Shown here piece after piece: positions 1 through 8,378 of a DNA stretch of 44,092 bases; position 1 is the first letter of the stretch; each line of letters opens with the position of its first letter. This DNA is from Bacillota bacterium (GTDB taxonomy: Bacteria > Bacillota > Clostridia > Acetivibrionales > DSM-1351). The notes beneath the pieces were generated by a model. The model saw only the letters and a list, made by a program, of their open reading frames with translations, was not told the origin of the DNA and did not search any database. Location: NCBI GenBank assembly GCA_023393115.1, contig JAEWMS010000015.1:1-44092 (forward strand), written 5' to 3'. Position numbers and translations under genes: made by a program.

Positions 1-101
1 CGAGATGGATACACCCGTTCCCATACCGAACACGGCAGTTAAGCATCTCAGTGCTGATAATACTTGGCTGGAAACGGCCCGGGAAAGTAAGTCTCTGCCA
101 G
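1..101 (+). rRNA. rrf: 5S ribosomal RNA, 3' part
   Basis: The window opens inside a 5S rRNA. The conserved core CCCGTTCCCATACCGAACAC lies at about 13-32, followed by the loop AGTTAAGC and the 3' closing strand near 90-101. Roughly 15-20 bases of the 5' end are missing because the window begins here. The gene presumably ends an rRNA operon lying to the left. The exact 3' end is estimated. Confidence 0.93.
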
Positions 102-110
102 ATTTATATC

Positions 111-174
111 AAGTCTTTGTGTTAATCGCATAAAGGCTTGTTTTATTTTATTTAAGTTTTTTGCACAAAGACTT
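111..174 (+). repeat. 11-bp perfect inverted repeat after 5S rRNA
   Basis: AAGTCTTTGTG (111-121) is perfectly complementary to CACAAAGACTT (164-174), with a 42-nt AT-rich loop. No T-run follows, so it is not a classic terminator. It could be a processing stem at the end of the rRNA transcript. The rest of 104-290 is AT-rich and shows nothing else I can name. Confidence 0.5.
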
Positions 175-293
175 TAAGCTTAGAGTTAATAGCTCAAGGC
201 TTTCTTTGTTTTATTTAACTTTCGAAATAAAAGACTCTTTTCCAATAAAAACATTTACAAAGCAATTCATAAGTATTAAAATAAATGCAGTAT

Positions 294-322
294 TTTACAC
301 TTTGAGAAGTTAACTAGATAAT
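294..322 (+). promoter_or_regulatory. Predicted SigA promoter of nadABC
   Basis: TTTACA (294-299) and GATAAT (317-322) are separated by 17 bp, each one base off consensus. They lie about 40 bp upstream of the nadA start and no other promoter of similar quality is visible there. I could not identify a niacin-repressor operator with confidence. Confidence 0.6.
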
Positions 323-360
323 ACATTGTCGAAAAATTAACAAGATACGAGGTAGTGTTA

Positions 361-1275
361 ATGGACAAACAAACTATGATTAGCAATATAAACAGAATGA
401 AAAAGGAGCAAAATGCCGTAATTGTTGCCCACAGCTATCAGGTGGATGATGTTCAGGAAATTGCTGATATTGTAGGAGATTCCTTTGCTCTAAGCCAATA
501 TTGTGCATCAAATAGTGCCGATACCATAGTTTTTTGCGGAGTACATTTTATGGCGGAAAGTGCCAAAATTCTATCACCGGAGAAAACAGTGCTTCTTCCT
601 GAAATAAATGCAGGTTGTCCTATGGCCGATATGGTTACTGCTGAGGCATTAAGAGAAGCTAAGAAAAAATATCCCGAGGCTGCTGTAGTCTGTTATATAA
701 ACTCAAGTGCCGAAGTCAAAGCGGAATGCGATATTTGTTGTACTTCCTCAAATGCCCTGGCTGTAATAAGGTCGATAGACAAGAAGGATATACTATTTGT
801 TCCAGATAAAAATCTTGGCAGTTATGTAGCCAAAATGTGCCCAGAAAAGAATATTATTTTATGGGAAGGATATTGTATTACACACCATAAAATCAGGACA
901 AACGAGGTATTAGCGTCAAAAGAACTGCATCCAGATGCGCTACTGCTAGTTCACCCTGAATGTCAGCCAGAAATTCAGGAACTGGCTGATTTTGTTGGAA
1001 GCACCAAACAAATAATAGATTATGCAAAAAACTCTGATCATGATAAATTTATAATAGGTACCGAGATGGGTGTTTTATATCAACTGAAAAATGACAATCC
1101 CAATAAGACCTTCTATATGATGTCAACCGGTCTCATATGCCCTAATATGAAGAAGACTTCTCTTCAGAGTGTTCATGATGCGCTGGCATTAAAGAGATAC
1201 GAAATAAATCTGGAGAAAGAAATAATTGAGCGTGCTTCTCATTCTCTTAATAGAATGTTAATGGTAGCAAAATAA
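361..1275 (+). CDS. nadA: Quinolinate synthase A
   Basis: NadA condenses iminoaspartate with dihydroxyacetone phosphate to give quinolinate in de novo NAD synthesis; it is a cytosolic [4Fe-4S] enzyme. The 304-residue protein carries the three cluster cysteines of the family at Cys86 (GCPMADM), Cys172 (EGYCITHH) and Cys260 (ICPNMKK). HSYQ near residue 24 and TEMG near 234 are also family features. ATG 361 is chosen over an in-frame GTG at 355 because GAGGT at 349-353 sits 7 nt from the ATG and only 1 nt from the GTG. It is the first gene of nadA-nadB-nadC, so all three enzymes are probably made from one mRNA. Confidence 0.97.
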   Translation: MDKQTMISNINRMKKEQNAVIVAHSYQVDDVQEIADIVGDSFALSQYCASNSADTIVFCGVHFMAESAKILSPEKTVLLPEINAGCPMADMVTAEALREAKKKYPEAAVVCYINSSAEVKAECDICCTSSNALAVIRSIDKKDILFVPDKNLGSYVAKMCPEKNIILWEGYCITHHKIRTNEVLASKELHPDALLLVHPECQPEIQELADFVGSTKQIIDYAKNSDHDKFIIGTEMGVLYQLKNDNPNKTFYMMSTGLICPNMKKTSLQSVHDALALKRYEINLEKEIIERASHSLNRMLMVAK

Positions 1276-1332
1276 GCTGCACGAAGGGTTTAAGGTTTTT
1301 GGAGTAGCACAGGAAGATCATAGGTAGAGTAT

Positions 1333-2940
1333 ATGAATGAAGAAGACAAAAGGATAAATATTGAAGTAATTAATGTAGATGTGGTTATAATCGGTAGTGG
1401 AATAGCAGGTGTATATACCTCGCTTGAGATACCCGAAAGCTATCAAATAGGTATTATAACAAAGGAAACGCTGGATATTAGCAATTCTGTTCTTGCCCAG
1501 GGAGGAATAGCTGTTTCACTTGATGAACAGAACGATTCACCTCAGCTTCACTTCAAGGATACACTATTTGCAGGAGCTGGACTTTGTAACGATGAAAGTG
1601 TATGGGTTCTGGTTGAGGAAGCCGCAGATAACATCAGAAATCTTTGTAGTCTCGGGGTTAACTTTGATAAAAGTGGAAAGCACTTATCTCTCACTCGTGA
1701 GGGCGCTCACAGCGTTAACAGAATAATTCATTCAGGTGATACAACAGGTAAGGAAGTCTGCGACAAACTTATTGAGGAAGCCCAGAAAAGAAAAAATATC
1801 TCATTATATGAGAGACATTTTGCTGTTGATTTAATTGTCAGAGACGGTGAATGTAAAGGTGTATTAGTTTTTAATGAAGTGGCTGAAAAAATGGTATTTT
1901 TTAGTGCCAGAAATACTGTTATTGCAACAGGTGGATTTGGTCAGATTTATTCACATACAACAAATCCTGAAGTGGCAACCGGTGACGGTATAGGTATGTG
2001 TCTGAGAGCCGGCACCGAAGCCATGGACATGGAGTTTGTACAATTTCATCCAACTGTTCTATATCATCCGAAGGATAAAAGCTTTTTGATTTCTGAAGCG
2101 GTGCGTGGTGAAGGTGCATTACTTAGGAATGCTAACGGCGAACGATTTATGCAAAAATACCATGAACTGCTGGAACTTGCTCCGAGAGATGTTGTTTCCA
2201 GAGCAATATTCCAGGAAATGTCCCTGACAGGTTCAAAAAATGTTTATCTTGATATTACCTTTAAGAGCCGGGAATACCTTGAAAACAGGTTCCCAAATAT
2301 ATTTAAGACCTGTCTTGAGTACGGAATAGATATTTCAAAGGACTATATACCGATAGCCCCTGCGGAACATTACTGTATGGGCGGGGTTAAAACAGATGTT
2401 AATGGCCAAACCAATATACCGAGGCTTTATGCCTGTGGTGAAGTGGCCTGTACCGGTATTCATGGGGCAAACAGATTGGCAAGCAACTCCTTACTGGAGG
2501 GTCTGGTTTTCGGTAGAAAGATTGCCAGAAAGATCTCAGAAGATGAAACTGCCGCTCTCCAAGGAGAGGTGGGTGTCCAAACGAATTTGTTACTAAATAA
2601 GTGCGATGATGAAACATTAAGAGGGATAAAAGAAGAAATTCAAAATACAATGACCAAGTACGTTGGAATCCTTCGTAATAAACAGGGACTTGAAACTGCT
2701 AAGAATACAATTAACAGTATACATAGTAGATTTGACGATATTAAAGGCTTCAGTCTCATCAAGCTTGAGGTAGCTAATATGCTAACGGTGGCAACTCTGG
2801 TAATAGAAGCTGCTTTAGAAAGAAAAGAGAGTAGAGGCGCACATTTCAGATCAGATTTTAATAAAACCGATGATGTGAATTGGAATAGGAACATAATAAA
2901 GGTTTTAAATAAAGACAGTAAACATATAAAATTCAATTAA
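1333..2940 (+). CDS. nadB: L-aspartate oxidase
   Basis: NadB is an FAD enzyme that oxidises L-aspartate to iminoaspartate, the substrate of NadA. The 535-residue protein has the N-terminal Rossmann motif GSGIAG (about 21-26), LAQGGIA, HSGDTTGKEV, EFVQFHPT, the active-site region AVRGEGALLRN, PAEHYCMGG, and the C-terminal FAD motif GANRLASNSLLEG. Length matches the family. The Shine-Dalgarno is weak (AGGTAGAG, 1323-1329). In anaerobes the reoxidant is likely fumarate or another acceptor rather than O2; this is family knowledge. It lies 57 bp after nadA. Confidence 0.97.
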   Translation: MNEEDKRINIEVINVDVVIIGSGIAGVYTSLEIPESYQIGIITKETLDISNSVLAQGGIAVSLDEQNDSPQLHFKDTLFAGAGLCNDESVWVLVEEAADNIRNLCSLGVNFDKSGKHLSLTREGAHSVNRIIHSGDTTGKEVCDKLIEEAQKRKNISLYERHFAVDLIVRDGECKGVLVFNEVAEKMVFFSARNTVIATGGFGQIYSHTTNPEVATGDGIGMCLRAGTEAMDMEFVQFHPTVLYHPKDKSFLISEAVRGEGALLRNANGERFMQKYHELLELAPRDVVSRAIFQEMSLTGSKNVYLDITFKSREYLENRFPNIFKTCLEYGIDISKDYIPIAPAEHYCMGGVKTDVNGQTNIPRLYACGEVACTGIHGANRLASNSLLEGLVFGRKIARKISEDETAALQGEVGVQTNLLLNKCDDETLRGIKEEIQNTMTKYVGILRNKQGLETAKNTINSIHSRFDDIKGFSLIKLEVANMLTVATLVIEAALERKESRGAHFRSDFNKTDDVNWNRNIIKVLNKDSKHIKFN

Positions 2941-2971
2941 TAATAAACATTGAACATTTGTGGAGGTCAAT

Positions 2972-3808
2972 ATGAAGCTTGATAAATTTTATCTACACGA
3001 TTTAGTTATGAGTGCCTTGCAGGAAGATATGCCTCTAGGCGATATTACTACCGATAATATAATCAGCGATGGACATATTTCAAACGCCGAATTTCTGGCA
3101 AAGCAAGATTCAGTTATAGCAGGTCTTGACGTAGCTCAGCATGTTTTTGAAATACTCGATAGCAGAGTAGATTTCACAGCACTGGTTAAGGATGGTGACA
3201 GTGTTAAATCAGGAGAAATTATTGCAAGAGTCAGCGGACCTACAAGAGCACTCTTGAAAGGTGAAAGGACGGCATTAAACTTCTTGCAGCGTCTTTCAGC
3301 AATAGCTACAATAACAAATAGATATGTAACGAAGGTAAAGGATTTACCTGTTAAGATCACTGATACGAGAAAAACAACTCCTGGGTTAAGACTTCTCGAG
3401 AAGTACGCGGTAAGTGCCGGTGGAGGCTCCAACCACAGATACTCATTATCTGATGGAGTTCTTATTAAGGATAATCATATTGCTGCAGCCGGAGGTATTA
3501 CTAACGCTGTAAACCGTGTAAGAGCAAGTATTCCACATACCGTAAAGATTGAGGTTGAAGTGGAATCCCTGGAGGAGGTACAGGAGGCACTAGACTGCCG
3601 GGCTGATATTATTATGCTAGACAATATGTCGAATGAGAAAATGACAGAAGCAGTCGGATTGATTAATAAAAGGGCATTGGTTGAGGCATCTGGAAATATT
3701 TCAGAGGAAACCATTTATGAAGTTGCTAAAACAGGCGTGGATATAATTTCGATTGGAAAATTAACTCACTCTGCAAACTCGGTAGACATTAGTATGAACA
3801 TAGAATAA
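2972..3808 (+). CDS. nadC: Nicotinate-nucleotide pyrophosphorylase (quinolinate phosphoribosyltransferase)
   Basis: NadC converts quinolinate and PRPP to nicotinate mononucleotide, CO2 and PPi, completing the set made by this operon. The 278-residue protein shows GERTALNFLQRLSAIAT, TRKTTPGLR, the substrate-binding GGGSNHR...LIKDNH, the EVEVE strand, DIIMLDN and the phosphate-binding EASGNI/GVDIISIG region. ATG 2972 is chosen because GGAGG (2962-2966) sits 5 nt upstream; the in-frame GTG at 2960 would overlap the Shine-Dalgarno. It is followed by a strong terminator. Confidence 0.97.
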   Translation: MKLDKFYLHDLVMSALQEDMPLGDITTDNIISDGHISNAEFLAKQDSVIAGLDVAQHVFEILDSRVDFTALVKDGDSVKSGEIIARVSGPTRALLKGERTALNFLQRLSAIATITNRYVTKVKDLPVKITDTRKTTPGLRLLEKYAVSAGGGSNHRYSLSDGVLIKDNHIAAAGGITNAVNRVRASIPHTVKIEVEVESLEEVQEALDCRADIIMLDNMSNEKMTEAVGLINKRALVEASGNISEETIYEVAKTGVDIISIGKLTHSANSVDISMNIE

Positions 3809-3848
3809 TTAGATAAATGCAGATTAAACTGTCTTAAGATTACTGTGT

Positions 3849-3888
3849 AAAAAACTGTGGAAAATCAATATATTATCCACAGTTTTTT
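3849..3888 (+). terminator. Intrinsic terminator of nadABC
   Basis: A 13-bp perfect stem, AAAAAACTGTGGA (3849-3861) with TCCACAGTTTTTT (3876-3888), has a 14-nt loop and ends in T's. The descending arm also contains a perfect DnaA box, so the sequence serves two readings. Confidence 0.85.
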
Positions 3889-4001
3889 TATGTTATTCAC
3901 ACTGGTAGAAAATGCATACGTTGAAACTCTGATATATCAAGGGTTATAGCTAATAAAGCTCTTTTGATTTTATCCACAAAAGGGGCGCAATTTGTGAATA
4001 A
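3873..4001. promoter_or_regulatory. DnaA-box cluster 1 (four perfect boxes)
   Basis: Four exact matches to TTATNCACA lie in 129 bp: TTATCCACA 3873-3881 (+), TTATTCACA 3893-3901 (+), TTATCCACA 3970-3978 (+), and TGTGAATAA 3993-4001 (minus orientation). A one-mismatch box TGTGGATAG follows at 4126-4134. The 3809-4300 interval has no gene. This is the recognition sequence of the replication initiator DnaA; binding is not shown here. Possible roles are an origin part, DnaA titration, or chance enrichment. Confidence 0.65.
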
Positions 4002-4304
4002 TTTGATGAGGCTTTTAGAGTTTTTGTTAATTAAATCCTGTCTACAAAATATTGTTATTCCGATCATATATTATTAGCATATATTGTGGGTTATAGAAAT
4101 AATATCAAAAAAAGTATGTGTATATTGTGGATAGTGTGAAAACAATTACCTTTATATTTTCTTGTACCTTGTGACAAAATATTTATGCACGCTAAAATAT
4201 ATCTAGGCATAAAAAGTGTATTAATTTGAGGAGAAAAAGCGGTTGGGGTTTCCTCCGATGATAATTGTTACACAGGAAAAATGCCAAAAAAGGAGGCACT
4301 AACT

Positions 4305-4475
4305 ATGAGTAGACATAAGAGTGCAATGTCAGAAGCCCTTAAAGAGGAAATCGCCAAAGAACTTGGAGTCTACAATAAAGTTTCAGCTGAGGGCTGGGGA
4401 TCAGTTTCTTCAAGAGATTGCGGAAGTATGGTAAGAAAGGCAATTGAAATGGCTGAGAGAAGTGTCAACCGTTAA
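4305..4475 (+). CDS. Alpha/beta-type small acid-soluble spore protein
   Basis: These proteins coat DNA in the forespore and protect it from damage, then are degraded at germination. The 56-residue protein contains ELGV...GWGSVSSRDCGSMVRKAIEMAE, matching the family pattern of a GWG/GAG turn, SRDCG and a C-terminal amphipathic helix. ATG 4305 is preceded by AGGAGG (4291-4296) at 8 nt. The longer ORF beginning at 4281 starts before the Shine-Dalgarno and is not used. Expression is expected under SigG in the forespore, but I could not pin down that promoter. The gene marks the organism as a spore former. Confidence 0.92.
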   Translation: MSRHKSAMSEALKEEIAKELGVYNKVSAEGWGSVSSRDCGSMVRKAIEMAERSVNR

Positions 4476-4498
4476 CTGGAGTAGTTTAGCGTCATTTA

Positions 4499-4533
4499 GG
4501 GGCTGGCAGCAGACCTGGTTTGTCTGCCTCCCC
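4499..4533 (+). terminator. Possible terminator after spore protein gene
   Basis: GGGG at 4499-4502 can pair with CCCC at 4530-4533, and an imperfect inner stem joins GGCAG..AGAC with GTCTGCC. There is no T-run downstream (ATTACAT), so termination here is uncertain. Confidence 0.35.
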
Positions 4534-4630
4534 ATTACATAGCCGTCTCCTGCACCTATAGTTGATTTTATAACAAAATTCATTTAATATGGAATATATA
4601 TCATTAGATAAAAAGGCAGGAGGTAGAGCT

Positions 4631-5533
4631 TTGAAAAACGCATTATTTGTATATAATCCTATTTCCGGTGGTCACAAGGTTCCAAACGAATTGGATTACA
4701 TACTTGGAACATTTCAAAAAAAGGGTATTCTTGTTCAGCCTTATCGGCTTATTGATGCTAATAATGATTATCTTATCAGTGCCTTGAAATCAGGAATATA
4801 TGATTTTGTAATTGCTTCGGGTGGAGACGGCACTATAAATTTTGTAGCAAATATTCTGTTGGATAATGATATAAATATGCCTATTGGGGTTATACCGTCG
4901 GGAACATGTAATGATTTTGCAAAATGTCTTGGCATCAATTCCTTAAACGAAAGCTTGAATATAATCCTTGATGGGAAAACTCTTCTATGTGATGTGGGGC
5001 ATATAAACAAGTCACATTACTTTTTAAGTACTTTTGCCGGCGGTAACTTTGTTGATGTCTCTTTCAGCACAAACAGTGAACTTAAGAAGAATTTCGGGCC
5101 TTTTGCCTATTACCTTAAAGGTCTTTCTGAGGTTACCAACATAAAAAGCTTTGATTTAAAAGTTACTGCGGATGAGCAGATTATTGAAGGTAAATTTATA
5201 TTATTCCTGATTGTTAACGGAAAGCAGGCAGCGGGTTTCCCAAATCTGCTGAATGACGCCGATTTTACAGATGGATACATGGACATTATTCTGGTAAAAA
5301 AATGTTCTAATATAAATCTTGCAAGTATTTTCTTTAAGGTTTTGAGTAAAGAATCAGTAAATGATAAAAATGTGATTATTTTAAAGGCAAAAAGGTGTGA
5401 GCTGACAAGCAAGTCACCGATAGCCCTTACTGTGGATGGCGAAAAATCAGAACTCTTCCCTGCTGAAATAGAATTTAAAAACAAACTTCTGGAGGTTTTT
5501 GTGCCCCAAAGTATATATGAACTTAATAAGTAG
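4631..5533 (+). CDS. Diacylglycerol kinase family lipid kinase (DagK_cat, YegS/DgkB type)
   Basis: Members phosphorylate diacylglycerol or related lipids with ATP at the membrane, recycling lipid head-group by-products. The 300-residue protein has the early NPISGG motif, the nucleotide-binding GGDGTINFVAN (about residues 63-73) and PSGTCNDFAK, all hallmarks of the catalytic domain, followed by the beta-rich C-terminal domain with TVDGE. The start is set at TTG 4631 because AGGAGG (4618-4623) is 7 nt upstream; an ATG at 4589 has no Shine-Dalgarno. The substrate cannot be told from sequence alone. Confidence 0.9.
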   Translation: MKNALFVYNPISGGHKVPNELDYILGTFQKKGILVQPYRLIDANNDYLISALKSGIYDFVIASGGDGTINFVANILLDNDINMPIGVIPSGTCNDFAKCLGINSLNESLNIILDGKTLLCDVGHINKSHYFLSTFAGGNFVDVSFSTNSELKKNFGPFAYYLKGLSEVTNIKSFDLKVTADEQIIEGKFILFLIVNGKQAAGFPNLLNDADFTDGYMDIILVKKCSNINLASIFFKVLSKESVNDKNVIILKAKRCELTSKSPIALTVDGEKSELFPAEIEFKNKLLEVFVPQSIYELNK

Positions 5534-5584
5534 TGGCACTAACTGATAAAGCATTAATAAGTAGTAGCACTACCTGCTAAAACA
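5523..5584 (+). repeat. Tandem 31-bp imperfect duplication over a stop codon
   Basis: The 31-bp units 5523-5553 and 5554-5584 differ at four positions. The first contains the final codons and TAG of the lipid kinase gene, so a second copy of the gene's last bases and stop follows in non-coding DNA. It looks like a small slippage duplication. Confidence 0.75.
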
Positions 5585-5617
5585 TCGTTAATTGTAAATC
5601 CTCAAGGTGTATTAGGT

Positions 5618-5660
5618 AAATGCCGGTATTATGCAAAACAACTGCGTGGTACCGGCATTT
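5618..5660 (+). terminator. Terminator after lipid kinase gene
   Basis: An 11-bp perfect stem, AAATGCCGGTA (5618-5628) with TACCGGCATTT (5650-5660), has a 21-nt loop. It lies between convergent genes and may serve both strands. Confidence 0.65.
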
Positions 5661-5692
5661 CGTTTAAACAGATATACTAACTATAGACTGTA

Positions 5693-5938
5693 TTAGTACA
5701 TCTGATGCTTGTTGTCTTCATAGGAAACAAGCAATTGATTCCGTCCGTTCACTATTGTTTTTCTAACATAGTATCCGTTCTTTGATAGAATGTCATAGAT
5801 TTGATCTGCCTGATGAAAGTAGTTATTCCCAATGTCTAGGATAAGAGTTTCACCGGGTTTAAGTCTGTTTTGTACAACTTCAAGAGTATTTTTGTCATTC
5901 AGACTTTCAAAATTTATGATGTTATTTTGTAGTTCCAT
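5693..5938 (-). CDS. Hypothetical protein, 81 aa
   Basis: I do not recognise this protein. It reads MELQNNIINFESLNDKNTLE then LKPGETLILDIGNNYF, a helix QADQIYDILSKNGYYV and two strands. This alternation resembles the compact TusA/SirA-like fold, but the CPxP motif is absent, so a sulfur-transfer role is not supported. On the minus strand GAGGTG lies about 8 nt before the chosen ATG (5938); an earlier in-frame ATG at 5953 overlaps the Shine-Dalgarno. It stands alone, convergent with the lipid kinase gene. Confidence 0.7.
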   Translation of the reverse strand: MELQNNIINFESLNDKNTLEVVQNRLKPGETLILDIGNNYFHQADQIYDILSKNGYYVRKTIVNGRNQLLVSYEDNKHQMY

Positions 5939-6112
5939 ATCATTGCACCTCATTGTTTTTCCGTTTTAATGATTTCACTGACTAAAAATATTATTTACAC
6001 AAGGCGGTAAAATTATTTGATATATAAAAATTCCAGAATATTTGTATAATTAATTCATTTGTTGGCAAATATAATATTGACCTCACAAAATACATTTTGA
6101 CCCCCTTTACAT

Positions 6113-6144
6113 GGTTAGTCGATGGCGACTAACCTATTTTTTTT
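6113..6144 (+). terminator. Strong orphan intrinsic terminator
   Basis: A 9-bp perfect stem GGTTAGTCG (6113-6121) / CGACTAACC (6126-6134) with a 4-nt loop is followed by TATTTTTTTT. No gene on the plus strand ends nearby: 5954-6112 holds no ORF. It could end a short RNA starting near 6057, downstream of TATAAT at 6045-6050, or attenuate a long deoC leader. The same region carries two TTGACC motifs at about 6077 and 6097. Confidence 0.75.
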
Positions 6145-6325
6145 ATTGGTTACAAATATTTTTTTGCACCTTGTATTTTATTGAATAATTAGTGATAATA
6201 AATATGGTTAAAGTTTTATACAATCCTCATTTATTTGTCTTACAGCAATAGAGGAGTGATCAATATTTCATTACAATTTGTGCCGCTACGTCGGCTCAAA
6301 GCCGTAAATGGTTTAGGAGGTTATT

Positions 6326-6994
6326 ATGAATATTGCAAGTTTGATAGATCACACTGCTCTGAAACCCGAAACTTCAAAAGAGCAAATAGAAAAACTTTGC
6401 GGCGAGGCAGTTGAGTATGGCTTTGCATCAGTGTGCGTAAACCCTTGCTATGTCAGCATATGCAGTCAGCTTTTAAAGGATAGCAAGGTTAAGGTGTGTA
6501 CAGTTATAGGTTTCCCTCTTGGTGCCACGACATCTGCGGTTAAAGCAGCCGAAGCATCCGAGGCTATTGAAAATGGTGCAAGGGAAGTTGACATGGTAAT
6601 AAACGTAGGCGCAGTGAAATCAGGTGATTTTGATTATGTCAGGAAGGACGTGGAAGCTGTTGTTCAGGCTGCAAAAGGTAAAGCACTTGTAAAGGTTATT
6701 CTTGAAACCTGTTTATTAACCGATGAAGAGAAGAGGAAATGTTGCCAGATTTGCAAGGAAGCCGGAGCAGATTTTGTAAAGACTTCCACAGGCTTCAGTA
6801 CCGGGGGAGCCACAGTAGAAGATATAAAGCTTATGAGAGATATTGTGAAGCCCGGGATGGGAGTTAAGGCTTCCGGTGGCATAAGGAATTATGAAACAGC
6901 CAAAGCTATGATAGATGCAGGTGCCAGCAGGATTGGAGCCAGTGCGTCTGTAGCAATAGCAAATAAGGAGAAGAGCGGCGGAAGCGGATATTAA
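6326..6994 (+). CDS. deoC: Deoxyribose-phosphate aldolase
   Basis: DeoC cleaves 2-deoxyribose 5-phosphate to glyceraldehyde 3-phosphate and acetaldehyde in deoxynucleoside catabolism. The 222-residue class I aldolase has LIDHTALKP at the N-terminus, VIGFPLG, EVDMVINVG with Asp89, the Schiff-base lysine Lys152 in DFVKTSTGF and the assisting Lys181 in GVKASGGIR, then a phosphate-binding GASRIGAS. Length is typical. A strong Shine-Dalgarno (TTTAGGAGG) precedes the ATG. It appears monocistronic, with no pdp, cdd or deoD neighbours. Confidence 0.96.
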   Translation: MNIASLIDHTALKPETSKEQIEKLCGEAVEYGFASVCVNPCYVSICSQLLKDSKVKVCTVIGFPLGATTSAVKAAEASEAIENGAREVDMVINVGAVKSGDFDYVRKDVEAVVQAAKGKALVKVILETCLLTDEEKRKCCQICKEAGADFVKTSTGFSTGGATVEDIKLMRDIVKPGMGVKASGGIRNYETAKAMIDAGASRIGASASVAIANKEKSGGSGY

Positions 6995-7047
6995 TACTTA
7001 AATTTCAGATGTTAATAAATTAGGAGAGTTTATACTTTCCCAGAAAG

Positions 7048-7074
7048 AAAAGAGGGCCGGTTAAGCCCTCTTTT
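7048..7074. terminator. Bidirectional terminator between deoC and desulfoferrodoxin
   Basis: AAAAGAGGGC (7048-7057) pairs perfectly with GCCCTCTTTT (7065-7074) across a 7-nt loop. A-rich and T-rich flanks allow termination of both convergent genes. Confidence 0.88.
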
Positions 7075-7104
7075 CACTTTTAATTCTACTATTCTTTTAT
7101 TCTA

Positions 7105-7485
7105 CTATTTTACTTCACCTTTCCAAAGGCCATGAATATTGCAGTATTCATAAACTTCAGCGTTTTTCTTATCACTCAGAATGGCTTTCGGGTCATCACC
7201 CGGATGCAGATAGATTATTTCAAGACCTTCATCACCCACCACTGCAATCCATTCAATATAGTGAACATCTATCATTGGATGCGGGACTGAACCAACCTCT
7301 ACGTTAATACTTCCATTACTTCTCAAGGAAACAGGTATGTGTTTCTCAACAGCAGCTTCAGTTGTATTGGGAACAAGCTTATCCATCGGTTCGCCGCAAC
7401 AGACAAGAGTACCGCCGCCATTCTTTAATAGAGCGACCATATTTCCACAATGTTTACAACGGAAAAAAGAAACCTCATTTTTCAT
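7105..7485 (-). CDS. dfx: Desulfoferrodoxin (2Fe superoxide reductase)
   Basis: The enzyme reduces superoxide to peroxide without making O2, a typical defence of anaerobes. The 126-residue protein has an N-terminal desulforedoxin domain with a rubredoxin-like Fe site (Cys10, Cys13, Cys29, Cys30) and a C-terminal superoxide reductase domain. Its active-site ligands are visible as His49 (EKHIPV), His69 (PHPM), His75 (VHYIEW), Cys115 and His118 (CNIHGLW). Length fits the two-domain class. ATG 7485 is chosen because GGGAG lies 8 nt upstream; a TTG two codons earlier is too close. It is transcribed alone and convergent with deoC. Confidence 0.96.
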   Translation of the reverse strand: MKNEVSFFRCKHCGNMVALLKNGGGTLVCCGEPMDKLVPNTTEAAVEKHIPVSLRSNGSINVEVGSVPHPMIDVHYIEWIAVVGDEGLEIIYLHPGDDPKAILSDKKNAEVYEYCNIHGLWKGEVK

Positions 7486-7688
7486 AATCAAATCTCCCTC
7501 GCTAATTTTTCAGAGCCAATATAGAGTTACATATATACTTTTATCCAGACCTGTTAATTTTTATACCCTAAATTTTGAAGATAAAACATTACTTAAGTAA
7601 ATTAACTTTTTAAGTCGTTGAATTTAAGTTTTATTGTTATAATATTAGCTGAGTATATTATTGATTACAGCACTATACGGAGGACTTA

Positions 7689-8378
7689 TTGATTTACCGG
7701 AACATAAAAAGCGCACGATTTATCAGTCGACCCAACAGATTTATTGCATATATTGAGGTGGATGGCAAAGAAGAGGTTTGTCATGTAAAGAATACAGGTA
7801 GGTGCAAGGAACTTCTGAGCCCTGGTGTGACGGTTTTTGTACAGGAATCTGACAAACCTACCAGAAAAACGAAATATGACCTTATTGGAGTAATGAAAGG
7901 CCATAGGCCTGTAAATATGGACAGTCAGGTTCCAAATAAGGTTTTTCACGAATGGCTTGTTAAGGCTAAGCTTTTCAATAATCCTGTTCTAATTAAGCCT
8001 GAAGCTAAATACGGGAATTCCAGGTTTGACTTTTATGTTGAGACAGAAGAGGACAAGATATTTATAGAGGTTAAAGGCGTAACCCTCGAGGAAAACAATG
8101 TAGCGTTATTTCCCGATGCTCCCACAGAAAGGGGAGTAAAGCACATTAAAGAGCTGATTGAATGTACCGGAAAGGGCTATAAGGCATACATTGTATTCGT
8201 TATTCAGATGAAGGGTGTGAGCAGCTTTACGCCCAACGCAGTGACTCACAGGGAGTTTGCAGAAACATTAAGGCTGGCAGCCCGGAATAATGTCAACGTA
8301 CTGGCTTTTGACTGTAAGGTGGGACAAGATTTTATTGAAATAAATGAAAAGGTTGAGGTGAAGCTATATGATTTTTGA
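7689..8378 (+). CDS. sfsA: SfsA family protein (sugar fermentation stimulation protein homologue)
   Basis: SfsA proteins were linked to maltose metabolism in E. coli and have an N-terminal OB-like domain and a C-terminal nuclease-like fold; the molecular role is unsettled. The 229-residue protein shows NTGRCKELL, SRFDFY, EVKGVTLEE and FPDAPTERGVKHI, the conserved family blocks. The start is TTG 7689, the only suitable codon after CGGAGGA (7678-7684). Its last codons overlap the start of the next gene by 11 bp, so the two are probably translated together. Confidence 0.92.
   Translation: MIYRNIKSARFISRPNRFIAYIEVDGKEEVCHVKNTGRCKELLSPGVTVFVQESDKPTRKTKYDLIGVMKGHRPVNMDSQVPNKVFHEWLVKAKLFNNPVLIKPEAKYGNSRFDFYVETEEDKIFIEVKGVTLEENNVALFPDAPTERGVKHIKELIECTGKGYKAYIVFVIQMKGVSSFTPNAVTHREFAETLRLAARNNVNVLAFDCKVGQDFIEINEKVEVKLYDF

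Noticed and set aside
2640..2936. Minus-strand ORFs inside nadB and many similar overlapping frames across the window
   Set aside because: They lie opposite well-supported genes, lack Shine-Dalgarno sequences and show no recognisable protein features.
5693..5938. TusA sulfur-carrier protein
   Set aside because: Length and strand-helix order are similar, but the essential CPxP motif is absent, so it is left as hypothetical.
6057..6325. Known riboswitch upstream of deoC
   Set aside because: The terminator is good, but I could not match a conserved aptamer core and it is 180 bp from deoC.
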